A stretch of 64,000 nucleotides of DNA from an uncultured Phascolarctobacterium sp. GTDB taxonomy: Bacteria > Bacillota > Negativicutes > Acidaminococcales > Acidaminococcaceae. The translations under genes and the position numbers were made by a program. Shown in pieces: positions 1 through 7,697 of this stretch; within the stretch, counting starts at the first letter, position 1, and the number at the start of each line of letters is the position of its first letter. The stretch covers positions 48,375 to 112,374 of the forward strand of contig NZ_CALDXR010000013.1 in assembly GCF_937920985.1 (NCBI RefSeq). Direction: 5' to 3'. The notes under the pieces were generated by a model. That model worked only from the letters and a program-made list of their open reading frames with translations. It had not been told where the DNA came from and did no database searches.

Positions 1-1
1 C

Positions 2-580
2 CTGCCGGAGCAGGGAAGAACAGGCATCTGCGAGGTGCGGGATTTCGCCAGCCGGGAGGCAGCCCTGCAGCAGCTTGGCTACACGCTGCAGGATATCAGC
101 GGCGACGGTGTTCCGGAGTTGCTTATCGGTTGGATTAGCCAAAAACGCGGCGTGGGGCATTACGGTAAGGAGATTTATGCGATTTACACCTTTGCGGACG
201 ACAGAGTGAAATACGTTGCGGAGGGCTGGAGCCGCAGCAGTTTGCAGCTTATGGCAAATGACAATCTGGTGACACGAGGCGGCACCGGCATTTCGCATCA
301 GGTGCTTGCTGTGGAGCATTTGCAGCCTGACGGCAACCTCGGATGCTATGAGCTTTATTTTACCTGGCCGAAGGATGACGGCCTTTGCGTTTACCGTAAC
401 ATGAACTGTAGAAGTGAGGCAGATGCTGCGCAGGAAACAGATATGACTGTGGAAGAGTTCAATGAAATGAGGTCTGAATACGCTAATAACAGTGTTGAAA
501 TTGAATATTTGCCGTTGAAGGACTTCAAAAAGCAGGGCTTTAAGGGTCTGATGAGGCAGTATCTTTCTGCAGGAAGGTGA
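2..580 (+). CDS. Hypothetical protein, 5'-truncated, one repeat-like motif
   Basis: The frame is already open at the window edge, so the N-terminus lies upstream; the first in-frame start codon (GTG at 35) has no clear ribosome binding site. The protein contains DISGDGVPELLIG, which resembles the calcium-binding D-x-(N/S)-x-D-G repeats of FG-GAP/VCBS proteins. The rest is soluble and mixed alpha/beta, with no membrane segment. I do not recognise the family. It is followed by a strong terminator, so it ends its transcription unit. Being a real gene is likely; a function cannot be assigned. Confidence 0.6.
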   Translation: MPEQGRTGICEVRDFASREAALQQLGYTLQDISGDGVPELLIGWISQKRGVGHYGKEIYAIYTFADDRVKYVAEGWSRSSLQLMANDNLVTRGGTGISHQVLAVEHLQPDGNLGCYELYFTWPKDDGLCVYRNMNCRSEADAAQETDMTVEEFNEMRSEYANNSVEIEYLPLKDFKKQGFKGLMRQYLSAGR

Positions 581-615
581 ATAAAAGGGCTGATGTGCAG
601 AGCCGGAAATATGAT

Positions 616-649
616 GGCAGTCGGCATTTAACCGGCTGCCGTTTTTTTT
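616..649 (+). terminator. Rho-independent terminator after the hypothetical gene
   Basis: A 9-bp stem (GGCAGTCGG with CCGGCTGCC, one G-U pair) closes a 7-nt loop and is followed by eight T residues. Confidence 0.85.
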
Positions 650-750
650 GAGGTGAAATAAACAGCGATATATAGTATAATATACATAACTGTAACTGAT
701 ATACGCTTATAACGGCTTTATATCAAAAATTTTTATGAGGTGAATTAATA

Positions 751-1194
751 ATGAGCAATGAATTAACCGGACGTAATGTAGGAAAAACCTGTCGCGTACA
801 CTATAAAGGTACCTTTAATGACGGCAAGCAATTTGATTCCTCCTATGACCGTGGCGAGCCGCTGGAATTTGTTTGCGGCGCAGGCCAGATGATCAAAGGC
901 TTTGACGCAGCTGTTGCTGACCTGGAGGTTGGTGCTGAGGTTGATATCCATCTGCTGCCGGCAGAAGCATATGGCGAGGCTGATCCGCAGGCTATCTTCA
1001 CCATGCCGATTGCCCAGCTGCCGGGTTCCGAAAACCTGACCGTCGGCCAGAGAGTTTATCTGCAGAATCAATTTGGTCAGCCGGTACCTGTACTGGTAAC
1101 TGAAAAGGACGATACCAACATAACCTTTGATGCTAACCATGAAATGGCTGGTAAGGAATTGAACTTCCATATTGAGCTGGTAGAGGTAAAATAA
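751..1194 (+). CDS. FKBP-type peptidyl-prolyl cis-trans isomerase, SlyD-like
   Basis: Predicted cytoplasmic prolyl isomerase and folding helper. Residues 11-70 have the FKBP core (VHYKGTFNDGKQFDSS, then GAGQMIKGFDAAVADLEVG). The part after AYGEADPQ is the inserted flap domain typical of SlyD, and the chain then returns to a closing strand. It is 147 residues and lacks the metal-binding histidine-rich tail of enterobacterial SlyD, so nickel delivery is not implied. GAGGTG precedes the ATG at good spacing, and a TATAAT-like -10 lies near 676. It appears to be monocistronic. Family assignment is firm; the in vivo client is unknown. Confidence 0.9.
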   Translation: MSNELTGRNVGKTCRVHYKGTFNDGKQFDSSYDRGEPLEFVCGAGQMIKGFDAAVADLEVGAEVDIHLLPAEAYGEADPQAIFTMPIAQLPGSENLTVGQRVYLQNQFGQPVPVLVTEKDDTNITFDANHEMAGKELNFHIELVEVK

Positions 1195-1324
1195 AGCTTC
1201 AGTCTTGTTTGCGATAAAATATTACTTGCTCTTATAGTCTATGGAATTTACTATATGAATATGTTATAATAACATATGTACAATAGCATATTATAGGTGC
1301 AACTAATATTTGGGAGTGTATATT

Positions 1325-2758
1325 TTGGAATATAAAATTGTTATGCCCAGCGGTATTGTTTTTGACTTCAACAATATGGTTGGAGCGGGCAGACTGCAAG
1401 CGCAGGAAGTGGAGCAGGCACTGCAGCAGCAGGGAGCCGCAGCCGAAAAGGCTGTGTGCGAGCTGCGAAGTACCGGTTTTTCCAAGAATCATTTATCTAA
1501 GGATGGCACGCCGGAGCATGTTTACTTTCCGCGGATGCCATATATTGCTGACGGCAACCCCAATACAGAGCAGTCGATTATTAAGCTGATGCGCTACAGC
1601 AAGCATTTGCGCAGCAAGGATGTAGTGATCTTTTTGGGTGTTGGTGGCTCCTACCTGGGCAACAAGGTTTTGTTTGATGCCTTTGGCGGTTATCATTGGA
1701 ACACCAGTGCGACACTGCGCCAAGGCCAGCCCTGCATTTATTTTTCCGGCAACAATCTTGACCCGGTGGACTGTAATTCGCTGCTGTTCAAGATGCGCCG
1801 TATGGCTGGAGTAAGTGCGCAGGAAGGCAAAAAGCTGAAGATTATGCTGGTGCCGATTTCCAAATCCGGTACTACACTGGAAACTATTTCGGCCTTTACG
1901 TATTTTTATGCTAATTTGTCTCAAAATGCTGATATCGACCTTGACTGCACGGTAGTTACCGATTTAAAGGCTCCGGTGGAAACTGCGCCGCTGTTGCAGC
2001 TGGCGGAAAAATTTGGCTGGGAGCGCTTTGATATCAAGGAGGGCATTGGCGGCCGCTTCTGCATTATGACTGACCCGGGACTCGTGACGATGGCTGCCCT
2101 GGGCGGTGATATCGAGGAGTTTTTGCGCGGTGCGCGTGATATGGATATCTATTGCCAGCAGGCGGAGCCTGCGGAGAACCCGGCACTGCTCAATGCTTTA
2201 CTGAAATTCATGGCCTATGAGCGCGGACGCGATATTGAGGTGTTCATGCCATACAGCATGCGCCTGAAATCGTTGAGCGAATGGTACGTGCAGCTGTTGG
2301 CGGAATCGTTGGGCAAGCGCCGCAACCGTGAGGGTGAGGTAGTTTACTACGGTAGAACGCCGATTGTTGCGGTTGGTACGACGGATATGCATGCGCAGAC
2401 ACAGCAGCATCAGGATGGCCGTCTGAATAAGGTGGTGCAGTTCCTGGAGGTTGCCAATCCTGAGGTGGAGGCAGTTTTGCATAATCCCTTTGCCGATGTA
2501 CCGTTCTTCGATAAATACGAGGGCCTGGATATGGCGAAGGCGCTCAAGGCGGCGCTGAATGCCAATGAAGCGGCGCTGACGGGTGATAACCGTTACAATG
2601 CGCGCTTTACACTGCCAAAGCTGAATGAGTATTATCTTGGTCAGCTGATGTACTTTTTGATGCTGACGATTGCCTACGAGGGAGAGCTGGCGGATGTGGA
2701 TGCATTTGACCAGCCCGGCGTTGAGGTATATAAGAAATTAATGAAGGCTCAACTGTAA
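1325..2758 (+). CDS. pgi: Glucose-6-phosphate isomerase
   Basis: Interconverts glucose 6-phosphate and fructose 6-phosphate in glycolysis and gluconeogenesis. The phosphosugar-binding SIS fold is visible: GVGGSYLGNK near residue 105, then the signature ISKSGTTLET, and later the AESLGKRRNREGE segment expected to hold the catalytic glutamate. I chose the TTG at 1325 (477 residues) because GGGAG at 1312-1316 sits at normal spacing; an in-frame TTG at 1310 would overlap that site. The gene stands alone and ends at a strong terminator. High confidence in function, moderate in the start. Confidence 0.95.
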   Translation: MEYKIVMPSGIVFDFNNMVGAGRLQAQEVEQALQQQGAAAEKAVCELRSTGFSKNHLSKDGTPEHVYFPRMPYIADGNPNTEQSIIKLMRYSKHLRSKDVVIFLGVGGSYLGNKVLFDAFGGYHWNTSATLRQGQPCIYFSGNNLDPVDCNSLLFKMRRMAGVSAQEGKKLKIMLVPISKSGTTLETISAFTYFYANLSQNADIDLDCTVVTDLKAPVETAPLLQLAEKFGWERFDIKEGIGGRFCIMTDPGLVTMAALGGDIEEFLRGARDMDIYCQQAEPAENPALLNALLKFMAYERGRDIEVFMPYSMRLKSLSEWYVQLLAESLGKRRNREGEVVYYGRTPIVAVGTTDMHAQTQQHQDGRLNKVVQFLEVANPEVEAVLHNPFADVPFFDKYEGLDMAKALKAALNANEAALTGDNRYNARFTLPKLNEYYLGQLMYFLMLTIAYEGELADVDAFDQPGVEVYKKLMKAQL

Positions 2759-2776
2759 ATTTTAAAAGAAAAAATT

Positions 2777-2813
2777 AGACGTTGTGTGCTGAAAAGCACG
2801 CAACGTCTTTTTG
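2777..2813 (+). terminator. Terminator after pgi
   Basis: A 14-bp stem (AGACGTTGTGTGCT against AGCACGCAACGTCT, one wobble) with a GAAA loop is followed by a T tract. It may also serve the convergent acyltransferase gene. Confidence 0.9.
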
Positions 2814-2826
2814 CTTTGTATTGAAT

Positions 2827-4143
2827 TCACCGTTTACCTGTGAACAGCAGCTTTGCCGTACTGCATTTTTCAAATGCTTTCGTCAGCAGAATGCTGAGCG
2901 CCAACGAGCCGAGCACCAGTAATACGTAGGAGAGGGCTACTTTTTTAACGGTCATGATAATGCTGAAATGGTTGTAGGCACTGCTGAGCCAGTCCAAGAG
3001 CAGCGGATGCACAAAGTAGATGAGCATGGAGTAGGCGGAGAGAATGCTGATGGCTTTATAGAGAAGGTTGGCGAGGGAACCCCTCTCAGTCACCTTACGG
3101 TGACAGCTCCCCGACGCTAAGACCCAGCTTGTCGTGAGCTTGCGCGGCGACAAGCTGTTGGTCGTGCTAATGTCGCTTGCGACGACAAGGGGAGCCTCCT
3201 TTGTATGCGATGCTGCTTGAGGGATAGATTGCAGTGCATTGGGAGCCTCTGTATGTGCTTTTGCCTGCGCTCTGCGCTCCAGCCAGTCCAGTGCCAGGCA
3301 GAAGAAGAGCAACGAGCCGACGGTGTAGCAGAGCCCCTGCGGGCTGAGCTGGTGATAGGTATTGGCCAGATCAATCAGCGTGTAGCCTTTGACCGTAACT
3401 GCTTCGTAGCAGCTTTGCACGTCCCAGGCAACGCTTGCAGCAAAAATTACGCATACCATTGCGCTGTAGCTGCGCAGAAGGGTGATGAATTTTTGCCAAT
3501 AGCAGGCTGCCAGGCCGCCGCTCATAAAAATAAGCAGATAATGCAAGGGGAGATAGTTGAGGCGATAATCAAAGAAATTTTTAGCCAGAACACTCCAACC
3601 AGCTGTATTCAAGCCCGGATGCGTTGTCCACCAGTTGAAAGCAAGCTGAAAAATGAATAAAAGCAATAGCATAAACGGTATGCTTTGATGTATAATTATA
3701 CGCAGAAGCCGACGCCAGAGCGGATAGCTTGCATAAAACCACAGCAGGATGACCATAAAATACAAATGGTAGCAGCCAAGGCCGAAGAATAATACATAGG
3801 CCACATGCAGCGGATTCCAGCTGACGAAGCCCGGTGGCAGAATCAGCCAGAAGTAGAACATGTAAAAAAGCGACCAGCTGAGGTAGGGCAGGCCTGCTCC
3901 CCGCAGACGCTTCTTCATAAAGTCGATATAGTTCAGCCGGCTGCCGCTTAATAGGCCTTTATCCGTACAGGCCAGGCCGTAGCCGGAGATAAAGAAAAAG
4001 GAGGGGACGCTGTAACGGCTTAAAATCTCCAGTAATAAGTAAAGAGTAAAGTTGTTGGGGGCAAGTGCCAGGCTGCCGATATGAATACCGATGACGCCAA
4101 GCATGCAGATGCCACGCAGATTATCTATAATAGTGTTTCGCAT
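2827..4143 (-). CDS. Membrane acyltransferase, acyltransferase-3 (OafA-like) family
   Basis: Integral membrane protein of about ten helices that probably transfers an acyl group to a surface glycan or other envelope acceptor. The N-terminus IDNLRGICMLGVIGIHIG carries the family's conserved arginine and histidine, and FFISGYGLA follows in the usual place. Residues about 316-355 are unlike the rest: they are encoded by a palindromic repeat of exactly 40 codons that leaves the frame open and falls between two late helices. The gene is divergent from the pyr operon, with its own promoter and GAGG site. Donor and acceptor cannot be read from sequence. Confidence 0.85.
   Translation of the reverse strand: MRNTIIDNLRGICMLGVIGIHIGSLALAPNNFTLYLLLEILSRYSVPSFFFISGYGLACTDKGLLSGSRLNYIDFMKKRLRGAGLPYLSWSLFYMFYFWLILPPGFVSWNPLHVAYVLFFGLGCYHLYFMVILLWFYASYPLWRRLLRIIIHQSIPFMLLLLFIFQLAFNWWTTHPGLNTAGWSVLAKNFFDYRLNYLPLHYLLIFMSGGLAACYWQKFITLLRSYSAMVCVIFAASVAWDVQSCYEAVTVKGYTLIDLANTYHQLSPQGLCYTVGSLLFFCLALDWLERRAQAKAHTEAPNALQSIPQAASHTKEAPLVVASDISTTNSLSPRKLTTSWVLASGSCHRKVTERGSLANLLYKAISILSAYSMLIYFVHPLLLDWLSSAYNHFSIIMTVKKVALSYVLLVLGSLALSILLTKAFEKCSTAKLLFTGKR
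3080..3199. repeat. Palindromic repeat element inside the acyltransferase gene
   Basis: The outer parts, CCCCTCTCAGTC with an adjacent hairpin (CACC TTACGG TG) and AAGGGGAGCCTCC, match the repeat at 19201-19248. Here a further roughly 70 bp of nested hairpin sequence (GTCGCTTGCGAC-type arms) fills the centre. The total is 120 bp, a multiple of three, so the reading frame survives. Confidence 0.8.
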
Positions 4144-4172
4144 AATTACCTCGCAATTTTTTAATCTTCTTT

Positions 4173-4202
4173 ATTATACTATACCTGAAAAATTCCTGCC
4201 AA
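4173..4202 (-). promoter_or_regulatory. Promoter of the acyltransferase gene
   Basis: On the minus strand, TTGGCA, an 18-bp spacer and TATAAT lie about 30 bp upstream of the start codon; GAGG precedes the ATG. Confidence 0.6.
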
Positions 4203-4220
4203 GATTTTACCTCGAAATAT

Positions 4221-4249
4221 TTGACGTATTCTTCATTAAGGTGTAAAAT
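4221..4249 (+). promoter_or_regulatory. Promoter of the pyr operon
   Basis: TTGACG, 17 bp, TAAAAT. Transcription would begin near 4256, just ahead of the PyrR-type hairpin. Confidence 0.7.
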
Positions 4250-4266
4250 ATATACAATCAATTTGC

Positions 4267-4360
4267 ACCTTTAAATTGGTCCTGTGAGACTGCAAGGTAT
4301 AAGTTATTATGAAACCTAAGGCCTTTTTGCACCATCATGGGACGAGAAGGCCTTTTATTA
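4267..4360 (+). promoter_or_regulatory. PyrR-type attenuator leader of the pyr operon
   Basis: An anti-antiterminator hairpin is visible: outer stem ACCTT (4267-4271) with AAGGT (4294-4298), inner stem GTC/GAC, and hexaloop CTGTGA matching the PyrR-binding loop pattern CNGNGA. It is followed by a terminator, AAGGCCTT (4318-4325) with AAGGCCTT (4347-4354), then TTTTATTAT. In known systems UMP-bound PyrR stabilises the first hairpin and so permits termination. No pyrR gene is in the window, so the regulator must be encoded elsewhere. Confidence 0.8.
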
Positions 4361-4395
4361 TGCAATTTTATTATAAAAAACAGGAGGTAAAGCTA

Positions 4396-5352
4396 ATGGC
4401 TAAATCAAATGTATCTCTGGGTGGCAGAGATATACTGGATCTGGAAAGCCTCAGCGTTGAGGAAATCGAGCTGGTTTTGAAAACAGCTGAGGAAATGAAG
4501 AAGATTATGAAGAGAGATATCAAAAAGGTGCCCTCACTGCGCGGTAAATCTATCATCAATCTGTTCTATGAGCCCAGTACACGTACCCGTACATCCTTCG
4601 AGCTGGCAGGCAAATATCTGGGAGCCGATGTAGTAAACATCACTACATCCTCCTCCAGTGTTGTCAAAGGTGAATGCCTGCGCGACACCATCCTGACTGT
4701 ACAATCCATGGCTTGCGATGCGATTGTTATGCGTCACCCCATTGAAGGCGCTGCAGCTTATGCTGCTAAGGTTGCTGATCCTGTAATCATCAACGCAGGC
4801 GATGGCGCACACGCACATCCTTCTCAAGGCTTCCTGGATATGTTTACTATCCGTGAGCAGGGTAAAAACCTGAAGGGCTTGAAAATGGCAATTATCGGCG
4901 ATATTCTCTACAGCCGTGTTGCCCGCACCAATATTGCTGCCTGGACCAAAATGGGCGCTGAGGTACACGTTGCAGGTCCTATGACTCTGCTGCCGCACGA
5001 CATCGCTTCTCTGGGCGTTACTGTACACAAACGCGTTGAAGAAGCAATCGAAGGCGCTGACGTAATCGATATCCTGCGTATCCAGCTGGAGCGTCAGCAA
5101 AAGGGCCTGTTCCCGTCTCCGCGTGAATATGCACGTATCTTCGGTATTAATGAAAACCGCCTGAAGCTGGCTAAGCCTGACGTAACCGTGCTGCATCCCG
5201 GCCCGATGAACCGTGGTCTGGAAATCTCCTGGGAGGTTGGTTACTGCGATAACGCCGCAATCCGTACTGAGGTACAAAACGGCGTAGCTGTACGTATGGC
5301 ACTCTTATTCTTGACTTTGACAGGAGGTAAACACATTGAAAACGTTGATTAA
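4396..5352 (+). CDS. pyrB: Aspartate carbamoyltransferase catalytic subunit
   Basis: Joins carbamoyl phosphate and aspartate to give carbamoyl aspartate, the committed step of pyrimidine synthesis. The carbamoyl-phosphate loop FYEPSTRTRTSFEL lies near residue 54, HPSQGFLDMFTI is the second active-site stretch, and LHPGPMNRGLEI follows near the end. Length is 318 residues, normal for the catalytic chain. AGGAGG sits before the ATG at 4396; longer in-frame starts would run through the leader terminator. No pyrI regulatory chain follows, consistent with control by attenuation. First gene of the operon; overlaps pyrC by 17 bp. Confidence 0.96.
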   Translation: MAKSNVSLGGRDILDLESLSVEEIELVLKTAEEMKKIMKRDIKKVPSLRGKSIINLFYEPSTRTRTSFELAGKYLGADVVNITTSSSSVVKGECLRDTILTVQSMACDAIVMRHPIEGAAAYAAKVADPVIINAGDGAHAHPSQGFLDMFTIREQGKNLKGLKMAIIGDILYSRVARTNIAAWTKMGAEVHVAGPMTLLPHDIASLGVTVHKRVEEAIEGADVIDILRIQLERQQKGLFPSPREYARIFGINENRLKLAKPDVTVLHPGPMNRGLEISWEVGYCDNAAIRTEVQNGVAVRMALLFLTLTGGKHIENVD

Positions 5353-6631
5353 AAACGGCAGGGTAGTAGACCCCAGCCAAAAATTAGATGCTGTAATGGA
5401 TATCCTCGTTGAGGATGGCAAAATTAAAGCTTTGGGCAAGGATATTGCCGAAGCTGCTGACGAGGTTTTTGATGCAACCGGCCTCGTAGTAACTCCTGGT
5501 CTGATTGACGTACACACTCATATGCGTGAGCCCGGCCTGGAAGCTAAAGAAGATATTATCAGCGGTACCAAGGCTGCTGCTGCCGGCGGTGTAACCACCG
5601 TTGCTTGCATGCCGAATACCAAGCCTGTTATTGATACCTCCATCGTAGTAAGCGGTATCAAAGAACGCGCTCGCGAGGAAAGCTACGCTAACGTTGAAGT
5701 TATCGGCGCAATCAGCAAGGGCGAAAAGGGCGAAGAGCTGGCAGAGATGGGCGACATGGCAGAAAAAGGCGCTATGGGCTTCTCTGATGACGGTCACTAT
5801 GTAAAGAGCTCCCGCCTGATGGTGCTGGCTGCCAAATATGTAACCGCTTTTGACAAACCTTTGCTGTGCCATGCAATTGATCCTGAACTGGATTCCGAAG
5901 GCTACATGCATGAAGGCGTTGTTTCCGCACGTATCGGCGTACCGGGCGTACCGGCAATCAGTGAGGATATCGCTGTTGCACGTGACTGCATCATCGCTGA
6001 ATACACCGGCGCACATGTACACATCTGCCACGTTGCCTCCAAGGGTGCTATCGATATCATCCGCCAGGCTAAAAAACGCGGCGTAAATGTTACCAGTGAA
6101 GTAACCGTACATCATCTGACTCTGACTGATGAGGCTTGCGCAGATTATAATTCCGCAACCCGCGTTAACCCGCCGCTGCGCAGTGCAGACCACGTACAGG
6201 CTATGCGCGAGGCTGTTTTAGACGGCACTGTTGACGCAATCGTTACCGACCACTCCCCGCACGCACCGGAAGAAAAGGATGTTGAATTCCGTTATGCTCC
6301 GAACGGCTTCTGCGGTCTGGAAACCTCTCTGGCAGTAATGCTGACTGACTTGTATCACACCCATGTATTTGATTTGAATACTATTATCAGCAAAATGAGC
6401 TGCGAGCCTGCTAAGCTGTTCAAGCTGGCCGGCGGCACCCTGAAAGAGGGCAGCGTTGCTGATATCACTATTATGGACTTAAATAAAGAATGGACTGTTG
6501 ACAGCTCCAAATTCTATACCCGCGGCAAATTCACCCCGTACGAAGGCAAGGCTTGCACCGGCAAGGCAGTTGCCACTATGCTGCACGGTAATTTTGTAAT
6601 GAGGAATGGTGTAGTATGCACGAAAAAGTAA
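5336..6631 (+). CDS. pyrC: Dihydroorotase, class I
   Basis: Cyclises carbamoyl aspartate to dihydroorotate. Amidohydrolase metal ligands are in place: DVHTHMREPG with H60 and H62, later CHA and HICHVAS histidines, and the metal/catalytic aspartate in IVTDHSPHAPEEK. At 431 residues it fits the class I enzymes of Firmicutes. The start is TTG, supported by AGGAGG eight bases ahead and by the overlap with pyrB, which suggests translational coupling. It also overlaps carA by 16 bp. Confidence 0.96.
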   Translation: MKTLIKNGRVVDPSQKLDAVMDILVEDGKIKALGKDIAEAADEVFDATGLVVTPGLIDVHTHMREPGLEAKEDIISGTKAAAAGGVTTVACMPNTKPVIDTSIVVSGIKERAREESYANVEVIGAISKGEKGEELAEMGDMAEKGAMGFSDDGHYVKSSRLMVLAAKYVTAFDKPLLCHAIDPELDSEGYMHEGVVSARIGVPGVPAISEDIAVARDCIIAEYTGAHVHICHVASKGAIDIIRQAKKRGVNVTSEVTVHHLTLTDEACADYNSATRVNPPLRSADHVQAMREAVLDGTVDAIVTDHSPHAPEEKDVEFRYAPNGFCGLETSLAVMLTDLYHTHVFDLNTIISKMSCEPAKLFKLAGGTLKEGSVADITIMDLNKEWTVDSSKFYTRGKFTPYEGKACTGKAVATMLHGNFVMRNGVVCTKK

Positions 6632-7695
6632 GAAAAGGAAAATTAGTTTTAAAAGACGGCAGCGTTTTTGAAGGTACTCTGTATGGTGGCAAGCGCAATG
6701 CTGTAGGTGAGGTTGTATTCACCACCGGCATGAGCGGTTACCAGGAGACCTTGACCGACCCGTCCTTCTGCGGTCAGATTGTTGTAATGACCTATCCTCT
6801 GGTAGGCAACTATGGCTGCAACCCGCTGTTTAACCAAGGTAAGCAATGCTTCTTCCAGGGCTTCGTTATCGGCGAGCTGTGCGATTGCCCCAGCAACTGG
6901 CGCAATGAACAGAGCCTGGAGGACTTCCTGATTGAACAGGATATCCCGACCTTAGCAGGTGTAGATACACGTGCTATCACCCGTAAAATCCGTAATCACG
7001 GCGTACTGCAGGGCGTAATCGTTCCGGCAGAAATGCCTGATGATGAAGTACAGAAGCTGCTGGCTTTACCGGCAGTATGCAACCAGGTTGAGCAGGTTAC
7101 CACTCCCGAGGTTTACACCATGGGTGAGGGCAAGCTGCATGTAGCTGTTATGGACTTCGGTATTAAACGCAATATCCTGAAATCCATTGAAGCCTTTGGC
7201 TGCCGCCTGACAGTATTCCCTGCTTCCGCTACCGCAGAAGAGGTACTGGCATGCGATCCGGACGGCATCTTCCTGTCCAATGGCCCTGGCGACCCGAAGG
7301 ATTTGCCTGAGGTTATTGAAAACATTAAGAAATTAATCGGCAAGAAACCGATTTTCGGTATCTGCCTCGGTCATCAGCTCATGGCTTTGGCTAACGGCGC
7401 TGATACCTATAAAATGAAATTCGGCCATCGCGGTATCAACCAACCGGTAAAATACCTGGCAACCGGCCGCATCTACATCAGCGCCCAAAACCACGGCTAT
7501 GCTGTAGATGAAAAATCTCTGGAAGGCAAGGGCATCAACATCAGCCATATTTCCATGAACGATGGTACTATCGAAGGCTTGGAATACACCAAGCATCCTA
7601 CCTTTACCGTTCAATATCATCCGGAAGCCTGCCCTGGCCCCGGCGATCATGATTATTTGTTTAAACATTTTGTTGATATGATGGAGGGTCGTTAA
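6616..7695 (+). CDS. carA: Carbamoyl-phosphate synthase small (glutaminase) subunit
   Basis: Releases ammonia from glutamine and passes it to CarB. The N-terminal CarA domain (about residues 1-150) contains TTGMSGYQETLTDPS; the C-terminal class I amidotransferase domain has the nucleophile cysteine in GICLGHQLMALA and the histidine and glutamate in YHPEACPGP. Length is 359 residues. Placement inside the pyr operon indicates a pyrimidine-dedicated enzyme, although no separate arginine enzyme can be judged from this window. Confidence 0.96.
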   Translation: MHEKVRKGKLVLKDGSVFEGTLYGGKRNAVGEVVFTTGMSGYQETLTDPSFCGQIVVMTYPLVGNYGCNPLFNQGKQCFFQGFVIGELCDCPSNWRNEQSLEDFLIEQDIPTLAGVDTRAITRKIRNHGVLQGVIVPAEMPDDEVQKLLALPAVCNQVEQVTTPEVYTMGEGKLHVAVMDFGIKRNILKSIEAFGCRLTVFPASATAEEVLACDPDGIFLSNGPGDPKDLPEVIENIKKLIGKKPIFGICLGHQLMALANGADTYKMKFGHRGINQPVKYLATGRIYISAQNHGYAVDEKSLEGKGINISHISMNDGTIEGLEYTKHPTFTVQYHPEACPGPGDHDYLFKHFVDMMEGR

Positions 7696-7697
7696 TT

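Noticed and set aside
1310..1324. Longer pgi start at TTG 1310
   Set aside because: It would place the start codon on the ribosome binding site that serves TTG 1325.
4309..4395. N-terminal extension of pyrB from 4309
   Set aside because: It would be read through the attenuator terminator and lacks a ribosome binding site; the residues are unlike PyrB.
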